NCBI GenBank assembly: GCA_036365145.1
Contig: JAEOAD010000035.1
Coordinates: 1,672,001-1,736,000 of the forward strand
Source of the DNA: Orientallactaga sibirica
Taxonomy: Eukaryota > Chordata > Mammalia > Rodentia > Dipodidae
Direction of reading: 5' to 3'
Length of the DNA stretch: 64,000 bases
Positions 43,626 through 55,285 of this stretch are shown one piece after another. Below the pieces are notes generated by a model. It was not told the DNA's origin, searched no databases, and saw only the letters and a list, made by a program, of their open reading frames with translations. The first letter of the stretch is position 1. Each line of letters starts with the position of its first letter. The position numbers were made by a program, and so were the translations under genes.

Positions 43626-43913
43626 AAGAAGGAAATCTTTATTTTTGCTCACAGATTCAGACTTTTGTGTCCATCATCACTTGCTATGTTGCTTCATATG
43701 TGTGGCAGCAGAGACCCTCACGGCTTCACAGTGGCCAGGCAGTGAAAGGAGAGAAGACTGGGATCTCAGAATGCCCTTCAAGGGTAGACCCTAAGTGATC
43801 TAGCTTCCTTCTACTAGGTTCCCCCTCTTTAAAAGGTTCCACCATCTATCAATAGCGTCACAGGCTTGCAACCATGTGCGACTTTGCGGGACATTTAAGA
43901 TCCAAACCATAGA
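43626..43913 (-). mobile_element. MaLR-type LTR, antisense
   Basis: ctttatttttgctcacagat, gagaccctcacggcttcaca, ttccttctactaggttcccc, taaaaggttccaccatctat, and gacatttaagatccaaacca follow the complement order of a rodent MaLR LTR, ending in aaccata. Confidence 0.7.
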
Positions 43914-43914
43914 A

Positions 43915-44378
43915 GAAAGTAACTCAATGCACTTTGTAATCTGACAATATCTTTTTCTGAAAAAAGGTTAGTATTAATATTATTTTGGCCCAAAGCTTAG
44001 AATATTAATAGTATTACTAAAGTACTAGCATCAAAGCCCCATGTGCTTTTTCCTCTTAATCTTTGGGTTTGTAGAGTGTGAAGAATCAGTGAATATGATG
44101 TGCTTGGAGGAGGGTACTTGGTTCAACTGGTAGACTGGGTTCTGATGTTCACCAAGGACCACTGGGCACTCATTGTAATAAAATTCCCCCATCACTGATG
44201 CCCTAATCCTGCTGTCACCATGTCCCGGTGACAATCAGATAAACTGCAGAAAATGGGGCTCTTATATCTTATAATGTGGCTGGTAAGAGTGTAGCTGGAG
44301 ATTATTTTAGACAAATTATTCTATTTTCTGAGCCTTACATCCTGCACTGAAATATGGGGAATGATATTTCCCCCATAA
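43915..44378. other. unique DNA, no gene seen
   Basis: Nothing was recognised. Confidence 0.45.
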
Positions 44379-44380
44379 CT

Positions 44381-44880
44381 TTGCTTCTCTTTTTCAGATG
44401 GATGATGAACCTGAAGGGAGGATCAGCCAATCACACCTCACCAGGGCCCCAGCTGAAACCATAGAGTAATGAGGGGGAAGGGCAAGAGTACAGCGTTCAT
44501 GGGGATCACGACACCAGAAAAAGACTGAAGGAGATAAACACAGAGAACATCCAACTCCTACTAAGCCAGATATCCACAGACACAGAAGCTCCCCAAACCT
44601 CATCACTGAAGTAGAACTAAAATGACCCCAATGTGGCTCAGGGAAATTTGCAGAAGAGGGGGAGGAAAGAATGTTAGAGCCACAAATTGGGGCATTATGC
44701 ACAGAGACTTGGCCTGTCCCTGATAACTCTTGACAACCCCCACAATGCACGACCCACATTCCCCATTGATGAGGGTCCCTTTGGAAGAGGGAGGACAGGG
44801 AGGAGGATAATGGAGTCACCATATGAATGTAAAATCAGAATAATATAAATAAAAAATAAATTACAAAAAAAAACAAAAAA
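44381..44880 (+). mobile_element. L1 3' end (3' UTR), sense
   Basis: A 5'-truncated L1 from tttgcttctctttttcagat to a poly(A)-rich tail after aataatataaataaaaaata. It is colinear, so it serves as the reference for the inverted copy at 13240-14315; the join gaagggcaagagtacagcg is uninterrupted here. The 142-codon antisense open frame at 44394-44822 is a by-product. No clear TSD. Confidence 0.88.
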
Positions 44881-44884
44881 ATAA

Positions 44885-45600
44885 TAATTCCAGTGTTAAT
44901 TTGGGAAGATAAATGTAAAGTGCTTCATGAGACTGAGTCATCAAGAAACTTGCCTGTTTAAAGCGAGCAGTGGTGATCACGGCCCCTGTTAATTAGTTAG
45001 TACAGGTTGCAGGTCACTGCATGTTGTGGACGTGCTAGCCCTCTACTAGAATGGCATCTCCCAGACCCCACTAGACGATGCTTAGCCAAACAGGATTGTT
45101 CAACGACTGCACAACACTTCAGGTTATAAACTTATGTCAATAACTTGCTGGAATAACTTCTGGAATTTTTCTAAATGCAGGATAGAGAAGAAGAGAAATC
45201 TGATCATACACCGAAGAACCTGACTTGGGTGGTGGTGCTAGATAGAAACTGGTGCTGCTTGATGGCAGGTGTGAAAGAAGAACAAGAGGCTGATGAGTCT
45301 AGAGGAAAAATACTGAACAACAAACCTTCAGGAAGCTGATTAAACTAGAAGCTTCCATTTCCATATCCCCAGTTCACACGAACCCAGCTTTGGAGAGTTT
45401 AAAGTCAACTGTGTCAAAAGCAGACACTATTGCAATGTCTGGCACATGGTGTCATTCAATGAAAAGGGACAACAATTAGCTAAAAATGCAGGGCAGAATT
45501 TTGATGGGGAGGGGTTCAGAAAAAAAGTGTTTATAAAAAGAACAGGTCTTATTTCCTTCTACCTACTCTTGCTCCTTCTCTCCCTCCCTTCTTCCCTCCC
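44885..45600. other. unique DNA, no gene seen
   Basis: No confident repeat. Ends in a CT-rich stretch (45555-45610). Confidence 0.4.
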
Positions 45601-45609
45601 TTTCTTTCT

Positions 45610-45682
45610 TCCTATAGGGACTGATCCCAGGATCCCACTCATGCTAAGCACTCACTCTGCCACTCAGCTACACCCCAGCCAT
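45610..45682 (-). mobile_element. ID-type SINE head fragment, antisense
   Basis: gggactgatcccaggatccc, gctaagcactcactctgcca and tcagctacaccccagcc are the complement of an ID-like head. Confidence 0.65.
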
Positions 45683-45888
45683 AAACTATGATACTTTAAT
45701 TAATTGCTCCTCTAATGAAGGAGTAGTTTAGTGTCACTTGCCTAGTATATATTAATCTTTTTACAGTGCATATTTTGACATAATTCAAGATTACTTAAAA
45801 TGAAAAGAGAATTAAACTAGCTGAATCATTTAAGGTTAACCTTAAGAAAAGGAGAAGAAAAAGATTAAATAGATATGAGACATATAAA

Positions 45889-46045
45889 CCAGGCGTGGTG
45901 GCACACTCCTTTAATCCCAGCACTCAGGAAGCAGAGGTAGGAGGATTGATGTGAGCTCCAGGCCAGCCTGGGACTACAGAAAGCATTCCAGGATAGCCTG
46001 GGCTACAGTGAGAACCCTGCCTCTAAGAAAAAACTAAGAAAAAAA
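45889..46045 (+). mobile_element. B1-type SINE
   Basis: caggcgtggtggcacactcc, ctttaatcccagcactcagg, gaggtaggaggattgatgtg, ggatagcctgggctacagtg. Flanks tgagacatataaa (45876-45888) and gagacatatataaa (46051-46064) look like a worn TSD. Confidence 0.93.
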
Positions 46046-46064
46046 AGAGAGAGACATATATAAA

Positions 46065-46858
46065 TAACACTTAGAGGCTTTGAACTCAACTCCTGCATGG
46101 GGGAGTTACGTCCTGGGCTCCCTGCAAACAGAACTCTTTCCCTGTACTGTGTCAAGAACAGTCGGCTCCACAGTGGAGCCCAGTTTGACCAGAGTTCTGT
46201 AATTGAATCCTTCTTTGAAAGGAAAAGGGGCAAAGAAAATATATTTGAAAAGAGACACAGAGCTCAACTCAACAAGTTGAAATTGGGATTTACTCCCGGT
46301 ATTACTTGGATTTTCAAGAATTTTTGGAAATCTTGCCTTTGGGCCATAGCTCTCCCCGGCCTTAGGAATTATTTGCCAAATTCATTTCAAGCTCTTAAAT
46401 TTACAGTTAAAAAAGAAATAAAAAAGCCTTTCATTTGTTCCTAAGCTGTTTATTTTGCTTGTAAAACCAATCATAACGTCTACCCAATAAAAAGAGAAAT
46501 GCATAAAAGTTATAACTTCAGAAAAGTCAACCGTTGAAGCCTGAAACTCTCCCAGGCCAAGCCCAAAGTCACCGTAATGAGACAGAGGTTTCTCTTTGAA
46601 CTTGCAGCTTGCTGAGAAAATCCTTCCTTTACCCTTTTCTAGAATTATCCCCTTCAAGACAGACTGTCTCTGAGTTTGGGGATGGACTTGCTGACACTTC
46701 AGGCAGAGCAGGCAGGGATTTAGAGACAGTCCTTTGAGGCTGTGAAGCACAGTGGGAGCTGCCTAGGTAAGTTATCTAGGTGTGAAGTGGTTCATACCGA
46801 GCATCCTGACAAGGTACCAGGCACTGTGGGCTATGCACGTGCTCTAGACCTTGTCCCT
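46065..46858. other. unique DNA, no gene seen
   Basis: No repeat was recognised. A plus-strand open frame of 115 codons (46097-46444) and a minus-strand one of 122 codons (46382-46750) overlap at their ends. Neither resembles a known family. A donor-like cctag|gtaagt is at 46766. Confidence 0.4.
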
Positions 46859-46861
46859 CCA

Positions 46862-47220
46862 TATTAGTTAATTTTATCAGCATCACAAACACCAGACAGG
46901 AGGTAATTTAAGGGAAGAAAAGTTTTATTTTATCTCATAATGTGAAAGGATTCAAGTCATCCTGGGGGCGGGGGAGGCAGGGTAGTCGGTAGCACACAGC
47001 TGGGATTTCTCACTTCTTCACATCGCAGTGGAGCAGGAAGCAGCCGGAGGGCAGGAAGCTATAAGCCACAAGCCTAAACCCCTTCCAGGGACCAATTCCC
47101 CACCTCCTCAGGCTACACTCCACCTCTAAAACTGCATCACCTCCCAAAACAGCACCACCAGCAGCGGACCACGTTACACCACATGAGCCTGGGTGGGGCA
47201 TTTTATATCCAAACTACCAC
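46862..47220 (-). mobile_element. MaLR-type LTR, antisense
   Basis: tattagttaattttatcagc, aggaggtaatttaagggaag, gttttattttatctcataat, gagcaggaagcagccggagg, and gcattttatatccaaactac. Complement order of a MaLR LTR. Confidence 0.65.
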
Positions 47221-47272
47221 CCTGTCCTCTACCTTGCCCTGTCACATGAAACACCGCCTCTTTTATACCACA

Positions 47273-47313
47273 TTACACACACACACACACGCACACACAC
47301 ACACACACACACA
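47273..47313. repeat. (CA)n microsatellite
   Basis: About 20 CA units with one G interruption (acacgcacac). Confidence 0.95.
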
Positions 47314-47319
47314 CCACAG

Positions 47320-47540
47320 ACAGACTAGACATCTTTGAGTATAGAATCACACTATTAGAAAGGCTACAGAATCGACATCCTCTCCTACCCCCAACCAAAT
47401 GCCTAGAGGAAGGTTGATCATCACAGTGAACAGCAAAATCCTAGGGAAATTATGGGGAACTAGAATAGGACTAAAAAGTGCATTATCCAATTTGTGTCAG
47501 ACCCACTAAGACCAGCATTGACCATATGGGATCTTGTTTT
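47320..47540. other. unique DNA
   Basis: Nothing was recognised. Confidence 0.4.
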
Positions 47541-47542
47541 AC

Positions 47543-47613
47543 AAAAAAAAAAAAAAAAAAAAAATTTTTTTTTTTTTTTTTTTTTTTTGGACACAAATCA
47601 AGGGTTTTGTGTC
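47543..47613. repeat. A22-T24 palindrome and adjacent hairpin
   Basis: A22 at 47543-47564 runs straight into T24 at 47565-47588, a perfect inverted repeat with no loop. Directly right, gacacaaa (47590-47597) and tttgtgtc (47606-47613) form a second perfect 8-bp stem with an 8-base loop. Confidence 0.93.
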
Positions 47614-47791
47614 TCTGGGTTTAAAAACTTTTCATCACTTTTTCCTTCTAGAACGAAAATATCACACTAACTACTTTACCAGAAGAAGCAAAAGTGTTTG
47701 AAAAATAATTTCACCCCTGCCAATGCCTGCTATGGAGATCAGTGTCGCTCACAATTTGTTCCTGATTTTCAAAGTTTCTTTTTCCCTCATT

Positions 47792-47793
<2 letters not shown>

Positions 47794-47824
<31 letters not shown>
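47794..47824. repeat. poly(T) run, T31
   Basis: An uninterrupted run of 31 T; no retroposon body was recognised to its right. Confidence 0.95.
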
Positions 47825-47827
<3 letters not shown>

Positions 47828-48077
47828 TCTGTAAACAGTAACATCTGTGGCACCAAGGAAGCAAGCAGACAAGAGAAAATGTCTTCCTATAAGAATTCTG
47901 CTCTGGAGACTTGCTTTTGCTCGAGACCCTCTCATGCCCTCTTTTGGTTCAGTCCTCAGTTCACACACTCGCCCGGCAAAAGGTAGCTGAAGGGCTGGCC
48001 TCTCTGAGCTGCAGTGGAGATAACATTTTTGGTTTCATCATAAAATAACCTGCATTGTCTTCACCTTCCAAAAGACC

Positions 48078-48245
48078 ACGTAGGGACTAGAGATGGCTCA
48101 GTGCATAAAGTGCTTGAATTACATTGTATCACCTCCTCAGCACCCACATAAATCATAAGCACTGGATGGGCGTGGCAGCCTGTTATCCCAGCACATGGGA
48201 GACAGAGAGGAGGGATCCCTGGACCAACAGGCTAACTGAGAATTC
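48078..48245 (+). mobile_element. B4/RSINE1-type SINE
   Basis: agggactagagatggctcag, tgcataaagtgcttgaatta, ctcagcacccacataaatca, tgttatcccagcacatggga. Truncated at the 3' end. Confidence 0.7.
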
Positions 48246-48539
48246 TGCTTGGAACATGTTAGATGTTATTAAAGTGCTTTTGTTTTCATTTTATGATTAA
48301 ACTATCCAATCATGAAAAATTGAAACACTATATTTCTTCACCATGCTCAGTCACATTCATGACTTATCTCACTTAATCACTAATCAGTATTTTGTGATAC
48401 ATACTGCTCTTTTATCTCTGCACTTTTGGGGGGCATGTATCTGGTGAGTTTCAGTTCTGTGTGTCCACAAACTTGGCTATGTTATGATACTTAGGATACT
48501 TAGTTGTTTGGCTCAAAACTAGATGTTTTGATCTCAGGC

Positions 48540-48895
48540 GATGATACAATCGTTAGAAGAGCTTGCCCCTGAAGCATGAGGGAATCTTGGATGAGAGATT
48601 ACCACGTCTGACCACCCCCCCCCAAGCCCACATAAACAGATAGCCACACATGTCTGTAACCACAGTTGGCGGGGAATGGAGATTGGAAAGTTGCTGAAGA
48701 TGACACACAGAAGCTCCAGGTTCAGGGAGAAACCCATCTCAAAGAAATCAGCAGATAAACAATCAGAGGCACCATCATTCTCTGTTCACCACTCACATGT
48801 GTGTAGGGGCCATGTATCTACACACACACGTGCATATACCATACATCACACACACAACATGTACCACATCACACATATATTCTACACAAATTCAA
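48540..48895 (+). mobile_element. B4/RSINE1-type SINE, diverged, with CA-rich tail
   Basis: agcttgcccctgaagcatga, acatgtctgtaaccacagtt, aagctccaggttcagggaga, aacccatctcaaagaaatca and a tail of CA-like dinucleotides to 48875, then a run of about 14 A. The order is that of the composite family. Confidence 0.6.
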
Positions 48896-48909
48896 AAAAA
48901 AAAAAAAAT

Positions 48910-49588
48910 CAACCGTAAAGGCTTGTTTAGTGGTATTGCTTGGGGATGTGAAAAAGTCTACCACTCTTTAAATAAAGCAGATGATCTTCATAGACCTGTT
49001 GAAGTCACTAAGGGTAAAACCTGAAGTACGAAGTGTTGCTTGGACATCCAGCCTGCTGGCCTGCTCTGGGGGTCCTGGGCTCAATATAAGACATCTCTAG
49101 CCTTGCAGTTTGCCTGTGTTTACTGATCTCATAATGCTATGAGCCAAAGCCTACAAATCCCAACCTCTCTCCCCGCCCACCTCTAGTATAAGTACCATTG
49201 TACCAACCAGAGGGTCACAGAGAAGCTGAGCCCTAGGAAACACCTCTTTGTTTCTTTGAGTATTACGTATTCTACAGCGTTAGGAGACTACAATCTATCT
49301 GCTAACTTCCCCAGCTACTCCACTGATATTTGTAAATAAAATTTTACTAGAGCAGTATCATGTCCACTCATTTATGCAAAATGCAGCTGTTGATATTTTG
49401 TAATTGAGTAGCACAATTTCAAAGTTTCAGTAGTGCATTTGGTCCATAAACCTAAAATACAATTGTACAGGAAATGCTTCCAGACCCTTGAATTACAGTA
49501 GACCACACATGGCATCAGAATACTCACCCTTCTTAGAGAAGACATAGCTGTCAGTCTCAAGAAAACACTGCCAGAGTGTGAAAACGAT
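48910..49588. other. unique DNA, no gene seen
   Basis: No repeat was recognised. Confidence 0.4.
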
Positions 49589-49589
49589 G

Positions 49590-49911
49590 TGTGGTGGTTT
49601 GAACCAGATGTCCCCCATAAACTCATGTGTTCTGAGTGCTTGGTCCCCAGCTGATGGTTTCTTGGGAAGTTGAGCCTTGCTGGGGGAGGTGTGTTGTGGG
49701 GACAGACCCTTGCTGGTGTTAGTTGGCTCACTCTCTTGCTGCTGTTTTCCAACTGCTGTGGCAGAAACGATGTCCAGCCTCTGTGTGTCCCATGTTTTCC
49801 CTGCCATCATGAAACTTCCCCTCAAGACTGCAAGTCAAAATAATTTTTCCCCTCCCATCAGCAGCTTTAAGTGGGGTGTTTGGTCTCAGCAATATCAAGG
49901 TAGTGAGAACA
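49590..49911 (+). mobile_element. MaLR-type solo LTR
   Basis: TGTGGTGGTTTGAACCAGAT at the start, agatgtcccccataaactca, ccctgccatcatgaaacttc, and gtagtgagaaca at the end. The 5-bp flanks cgatg (49585-49589) and ctatg (49912-49916) differ by one base. No internal viral sequence. Both-strand open frames at 49372-49967 cross it. Confidence 0.78.
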
Positions 49912-50299
49912 CTATGGATCCATGCTCCTGAAGAAAAAAAAGAATGAAATTGATGATTTCCTCTCAATAATGACCAAAGTGAGGGTGTTCATCTATTTGT
50001 AGATAAGGTAATTGAATACAATGTTCTTTGAAAGAATGATGCTATTATTTTTCTTGTCATATATCCGTCTGTGCAGACAATAGCCATATCTTATTCTACT
50101 GAAATAGATTTCTATTTGATGCTATATTTCAGGTAATAATGCTAAAGGATAGGCCTAAAGTGAGTCTTGGGATTTTCAATCACTGTGACAGGTTGAACTG
50201 ATGTAGGAATACTCTTTCCTGTACACGATACATAAAAATGTGAGATTAAATATATAAAACATTAATTATGTCTTTAAAATCATCTGTATTCAGAATTTT

Positions 50300-50529
50300 T
50301 TTAATTTGTTGTTTTTTATTAATTTACTTATTAGAGACAGAGAAAGAGAGAGATAGAGAGGGAGAGAGAATGGGTGCACCAGGGCCTCCAGCCTCTGCAA
50401 ACGAACTCCAGATGCATGCGCCACCATGTGTATCTAGTTTAGGTGGGTACTGACTGGAGAATTGAGCCTCGAACTGGGGTCCTTAGGCTTCACAGGCAAG
50501 AGCTTAACCACTAAGCCATCTCTCCAGCC
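50300..50529 (-). mobile_element. tRNA-derived SINE, type A, antisense
   Basis: Tail attaatttacttattagaga, GA linker, caccagggcctccagcctct, taagccatctctccagcc. The TSD ctgtattcagaatttt (50284-50299) and ctgtatgcagaatttt (50530-50545) differ by one base. The B-box area has an insertion (aattgagcctcgaactgggg). Confidence 0.93.
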
Positions 50530-50899
50530 CTGTATGCAGAATTTTAAGGCCAAGTTTATTGTGTAGGAGGTAAAATTGAATGATCTCCAGAAATCCTCAA
50601 AGCTGGCCTGATGTTTTAATGTCCACCTGGAATCTATATTGTATGGGAAATAGAACTGAGCTCCATGAGTAACTGTGAGTTGGAAAGGTTTAGCAAGCCT
50701 CCTGCCTCTGGTCAATGGTTGATAAAGAATTACTCCAAAGAAATCAGAACTCTAACCTTACATTGTTCACGTGTCTCAAGCTTCACTAACACTGTGGGCA
50801 TGAGAGTAGCTTGACCTGAGAAATTCACATTAGCATCTTTCCTGATGGGTAAAACTGTTGGTCTAGAAATAGCAAATGAATGACTCAGGAAAGATATTT

Positions 50900-50923
50900 G
50901 AAAGAAAAAAAAAAAAAAAAAAA
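50900..50923. repeat. poly(A) run
   Basis: About 20 A after gaaag, with no retroposon body recognised on its left. Confidence 0.9.
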
Positions 50924-50949
50924 ACACCAGTGTCCTCTCCAAACTCTTC

Positions 50950-51245
50950 TCTGGGTAGAAAAAATTATTTGTCCTTCAAGATTCAATTCAAACAATATCT
51001 TGTGACTTTTTATCATCTGAACTGCTGGATTTCCAAGTTCCCTTCTGCACATAAACTTCTACTCTCACAGTCCTTTATTGCTATCTGCAGCCAACAATAT
51101 TCAGACGGTATTAATCTCCCTTTCATATCCATTTCCTTCTAGAAGTGAACTGCTCAAGGCCCAAAACTGTCTTTCACCTTTGTATTCTCTTACCTTGTAT
51201 ATCCACTTTACAAATGTCTCTTGAAAGCAGCGGAGGTAAATAAAA
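50950..51245 (+). mobile_element. L2 3' end fossil
   Basis: tgtccttcaagattcaattc, aactgctcaaggcccaaaac and tgtctttcacctttgtattc parallel L2 ('ttcaagactcagctcaaatg ... gctccttgagggcagggactgtct'). The order and spacing fit the last 300 bases of L2. Confidence 0.65.
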
Positions 51246-51249
51246 TAGC

Positions 51250-52620
51250 AAACAGCATTGACTAGTCCATCAAGAATTTAATTATAAGATTTAACAAACA
51301 TTTAAGGTGTTTGACCATCTAGTTAAATACTGTGGGATGCAACTCATGTCTGAAAACTATGTCTGTTGAATAAAATAAGAAGAAATCTCTGAGAAGTTTC
51401 AGAAACCAAGTTAGCTCACAGTAGGAGGTGTATGAAAGGCTAGAAAGGTTGGGATTGTCCAAAGTATAGATAACTCAGATATGTCAGCTTTATCCTGTAG
51501 CTAATGACAAAACATGGGCACTTCTGTGCATAGAGATATTTAGGATGAAAAGAAAGAAACAGAAAGAAATTCATCAATAACCCCAAATATTCTTTTATAT
51601 AACAGATCATTTAAAATTTAAATTTATTATTGAATGATAAAGACAAAATATATGGATGTGTCATAACACAAGAATACAGATAGACTAAATATATTGAGAA
51701 ATTGATGAGATATGATGAAGTGGTCATTTCCTTCCAGTACATTCTATGATAAGTATGAAAATAAGATGTTCATTCAGAGCAATGTAAGAAGTTCCATAAA
51801 TGTCCATAAAATATCATCACATGATCAAACTTAACTAGCTATTATAAAAGAATTATTTTAATACAATAAGGTACTAAAAACAAGAGGAAAGTATAGAAGT
51901 CATATATGATTCTATTTTATAATTTCTAGGTTATAGAGAGTTCAGATATTACATAGAAAAGTGCTAGAAGTTCCAGACAGGTAAACTTACCTGATTTGTT
52001 GTCTCATTGTCATTGGTGTTGGGTTACCAACTTTCACAGTTAGGCTAAGCTCTCATGTCAAAAAAAAAAAAAAAAGTAAGTAACATTGTGTATCTACACA
52101 GGAAATATGACATTCCCTCTGTAGTATATGAATATCAGGCTTAGTTGAATTGGTGTAATATAGGTTAATATTGAATTCAACTAGTTTCTTCTTTTAGTTC
52201 ATTGCACAGTTTGGTCCATATCAAGTCGCATTCTCTTTCTCTCTTTATCAGCTGAGCAAGCCAGGAATACCATTCTTAGCCTTTGAGGAAGCTTAAGTTC
52301 AAAAGCCTTGGCACTCTGTCATGAAATTCCACTTCCCTTCCCCTAATATAGTATCGTATTTTTAAACGTTTCTCCTGCCCCTTATCATTGTCATCGTAAA
52401 CTAAGAGTTTATAATCAGACTAGGACAGCTATTCATGTCCTGGAGGGAATTTCTTGGCGTTACACGTACCCTGAGTAGTGTGAGCCGTGGTGATTCAGCG
52501 GTCGTCTCTGTTATCCCCGGGTAGGACGGAGGGAGGAGACTGAAGTAAGAGGAGGATAGCTTTGGGAATCAGACTAGGAAGTATCCCAGTGATTTCTAGA
52601 CCATCAGAAACATTGTGTTC
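51250..52620. other. unique DNA, no gene seen
   Basis: AT-rich, with an A16 run at 52060-52075. No repeat was recognised. Confidence 0.45.
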
Positions 52621-52623
52621 CAT

Positions 52624-52985
52624 ATTAGTGGGCTGGGACTACTTGACAAAGCACCACATACAGGGGTGACTTAAACAGAAGTTTGTTTTCTCACAGTTCT
52701 GCAGACTAGAGGTTGTGAGTAAAAGATTGGTTTCTTCTAAGCATCTCTAACCTTGGCTTGTTTGGACATCTTCTTGGGGCTTCTAATGCTCTCTCCCTTC
52801 CAATCTCACCCGTGACCAGCCTTGTGATCTGTGTTCAGACTTGCTCTTTTCCAGGGACATCAGTCCTACTGGATTAAGATGCATTCCCAGAATGTCTTTG
52901 TAAATACAACTGTATTTTGAGTACTGGAGGTTAAGACTGAAACATGAATTTGAAGAGGGACTATTATTCAGCCCTGCTTTAGTTT
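52624..52985 (-). mobile_element. MLT1/MaLR-type LTR, antisense
   Basis: tgacttaaacagaagtttgt, tttctcacagttctgcagac, taaccttggcttgtttggac, gacatcagtcctactggatt, and gagtactggaggttaagact follow the complement of MLT1-like LTRs (gtggcttaaacaacagaaat ... tctcacagttctggaggctg). Confidence 0.75.
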
Positions 52986-52989
52986 CGAT

Positions 52990-53795
52990 ATAGTTTGTGT
53001 TTTCCAAGGGACCATGAGCTAGAAGCTGGTCCCCAGGAAATGATGTTGAACTAATGGAACCTTTAAGAGACACAGTCTAGTAGAATATGCATGAGTTAGT
53101 AGGGTACTGCCCTAAGAAAGGATTGATGACGTAGTTTTCTCATGGAACTCAGTTCCTGTGCAAGGTGGTAGTTGTAAAATGAATAGACATGACCCACTTC
53201 CTTCTCCTCTTGTCACATGACTGTTCCTTCCCTCATAAGTGCTTCTAGTATGATGCTATCTTCCATGTTGTAATGCAGCCAGTTTAACCAAAGGTTAAAT
53301 TGATGAGTCACATAACCTTGAATTTTTGGTCCCTCTCCCCATATTGAGAGATTAAAAAAAAATCTATTTTCTTTATGCAATACCCAGCTTTGGGCATTTT
53401 GTTATGGAATCATACAACAGAGTAACACCTTACATACATCTTGAACCAAATTACTAAGCTGGATCTTGCATATTTATTTGGAGTTTGCATCATGGTCAGT
53501 TCTGAAGAATTGCAGATGTCATCTGTGAGGTGAGAGTCCATGCCTCACCTCTCCAAACACAGCATCCTAATATAAGCATATTCATATTAAGTCTTCTTTT
53601 TCACAGTTACAGTTAAGGTACTTCTAAAAATAATAACAGTAGGCTTATTTGATGGATTCAAAGTACAAGATTTTTTTTTAAAAAAGTGTACTGCTCAGAG
53701 GAACTTCCCAGCTAGCATATTACAAATAAAAATATTTATCTAGATTGAAAGTATCAAACTGGTCTTTATTTGGAATGCATGATCATGGTGATCGC
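52990..53795. other. unique DNA, no gene seen
   Basis: Nothing was recognised. Confidence 0.45.
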
Positions 53796-53797
53796 AT

Positions 53798-54125
53798 TGT
53801 GTTGCACTTTGAACATCAAATGTCCCCCTTCAACTCATGTACTTGAGCACTTGCTCGCTGGCTGGTGGTACTGTGTGGGAAGGCAGAGCCTCCATGGGGC
53901 AAGTTCATCACCGTGGGCAGGTCTTGAGGTCTGCTAGCCCAGCCCTGTTGTTTCTCTCAGCTTCCTGACTGTGGATACAAGGAGACCAGCTCCTGCTGTC
54001 TGCCATGCCTTCTCTGTCATGATGGGATGAATTCTCTCAAATTGTCTTCCAGAATAAACCCTTTCCTTCCTTAAGTTGTTTTCATGCCAGGTAGTTGGTC
54101 CCAGCAACCAGTAAAGTGACTAACA
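53798..54125 (+). mobile_element. MaLR-type solo LTR
   Basis: TGTGTTGCACTTTGAACATC at the start, cccccttcaactcatgtact, cttcctgactgtggatacaa, atgccttctctgtcatgatg, agaataaaccctttccttcc, ending in gtgactaaca. Flanks do not show a clean 5-bp duplication. Confidence 0.78.
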
Positions 54126-54227
54126 TATATTGTATCCTCATGTCCTTACAAGATGGAACTTACTATGTCATTCCCTTATTTATTCTTAGCTTCCACATCA
54201 AGATAAGCTCTAGGTCCACACTAGGTT

Positions 54228-54515
54228 TTGAATGCATGGCATGCCCAGCCTCTCCCCAGTGCATACGTTAAAGCCTAACCCCACGGTGCTGTTATTAAGA
54301 AGTGGATCCTTGGAGAAGGTTTTGGGTCATGGGTGCCTGTGGTCTTCCGCAAAGTGAAGGTGCAACCAAAAGATGCCACCTAGGGGGAACGGGCCCTCAG
54401 TGACATTGGCTGTGCAAGATCTTGGGCTCCTTAGCTACTGAACTAGGAAATAAATATTTCCAAATCAACCCTAAAACAAGGTATTTTGTTACAGAAGTCT
54501 CAGCAGATTCACACT
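54228..54515 (+). mobile_element. MLT1/MaLR-type LTR
   Basis: gttaaagcctaaccccacgg, tgctgttattaagaagtgga, gttttgggtcatgggtgcct, gggaacgggccctcagtgac, gatcttgggctccttagcta and tattttgttacagaagtctc follow MLT1-like LTRs in order. Older than the LTR to its left. Confidence 0.75.
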
Positions 54516-54519
54516 TCTC

Positions 54520-55270
54520 CAGCATTTGTGTGCTATCCTACTGATGATGATGAAGATGATGATGTGACGATGCATTCTTTCCTCTCTGTCTTCATTGCTT
54601 TCTTATAGTTCAGACCACCAGCTAGTGTTTGGAGGCTGGGGTATGGGGTCTGTTGGACCACTGCAGTAGCCTCGTGTTTTCTCTTCCTCTATCCTGGTTT
54701 GTGGAATCCATGAGTTCTGCCAATTAATTGCATGGCTCACCTTTCAAACTGCATATGAGATAGAATTTCTAATGTATTTGTAATCTATCAGTTTTGTGGT
54801 GAGGTCAATAGCAGTTTATCCAGAACTTTTTTTTTTTTTAATATTAGGACAGGAGGCAAAGATGATTTTCACCTGCATGACAGTTCAAGCAATAATTAAT
54901 GTTATCAGAGAATTTTGCATTCATAAAATTAATTTGACTCTCTCTGACACTATGTCCTGTTTTCTCCCATTCCCAAGTTTGGTTTTAGTCTGTGTCAGCT
55001 CCGTGTTCCTCCTTGGGATCCAAAGCCATGGTGATGATGGTTTCTCAAGGTATCTAAGACTCTGAGTTTGTTGACTCTCGGGAGTCATTTTCTGTTCTTG
55101 TTACTCAGGCTCTCCATTGGAAGATACTTGCTTCCGGTCTTCTATGTTTTCTTCACCAGTGTTTCTCTAGTATATTTATGATGTTAAGCAATAGTCACTT
55201 AAGATGAAAAAATCAGAAAGCAAGAAAGTGATGCATTCAACACTTGGATAGAAAATGGGATAAAGGCAGT
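54520..55270. other. unique DNA, no gene seen
   Basis: Contains a short GAT-rich stretch at 54543-54562. No gene. Confidence 0.45.
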
Positions 55271-55285
55271 AGAAAAAGAAATCAA

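Noticed and set aside
44394..44822. 142-codon minus-strand open frame
   Set aside because: It lies wholly within the antisense of an L1 3' UTR and the same L1 region elsewhere in the window is not open in that frame.
46097..46444. 115-codon plus-strand open frame
   Set aside because: No recognisable domain, no promoter or splice context, and a similar-sized antisense frame overlaps its end; within chance for this window.
46611..46766. Possible exon between ttgcag and cctag|gtaagt
   Set aside because: All forward frames checked hit a stop within the interval (one stays open for only about 44 codons) and no partner exon was found; splice-site look-alikes are expected by chance.
54543..54562. 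GAT repeat as a coding Asp tract
   Set aside because: Only a few units, with interruptions and no surrounding open frame.
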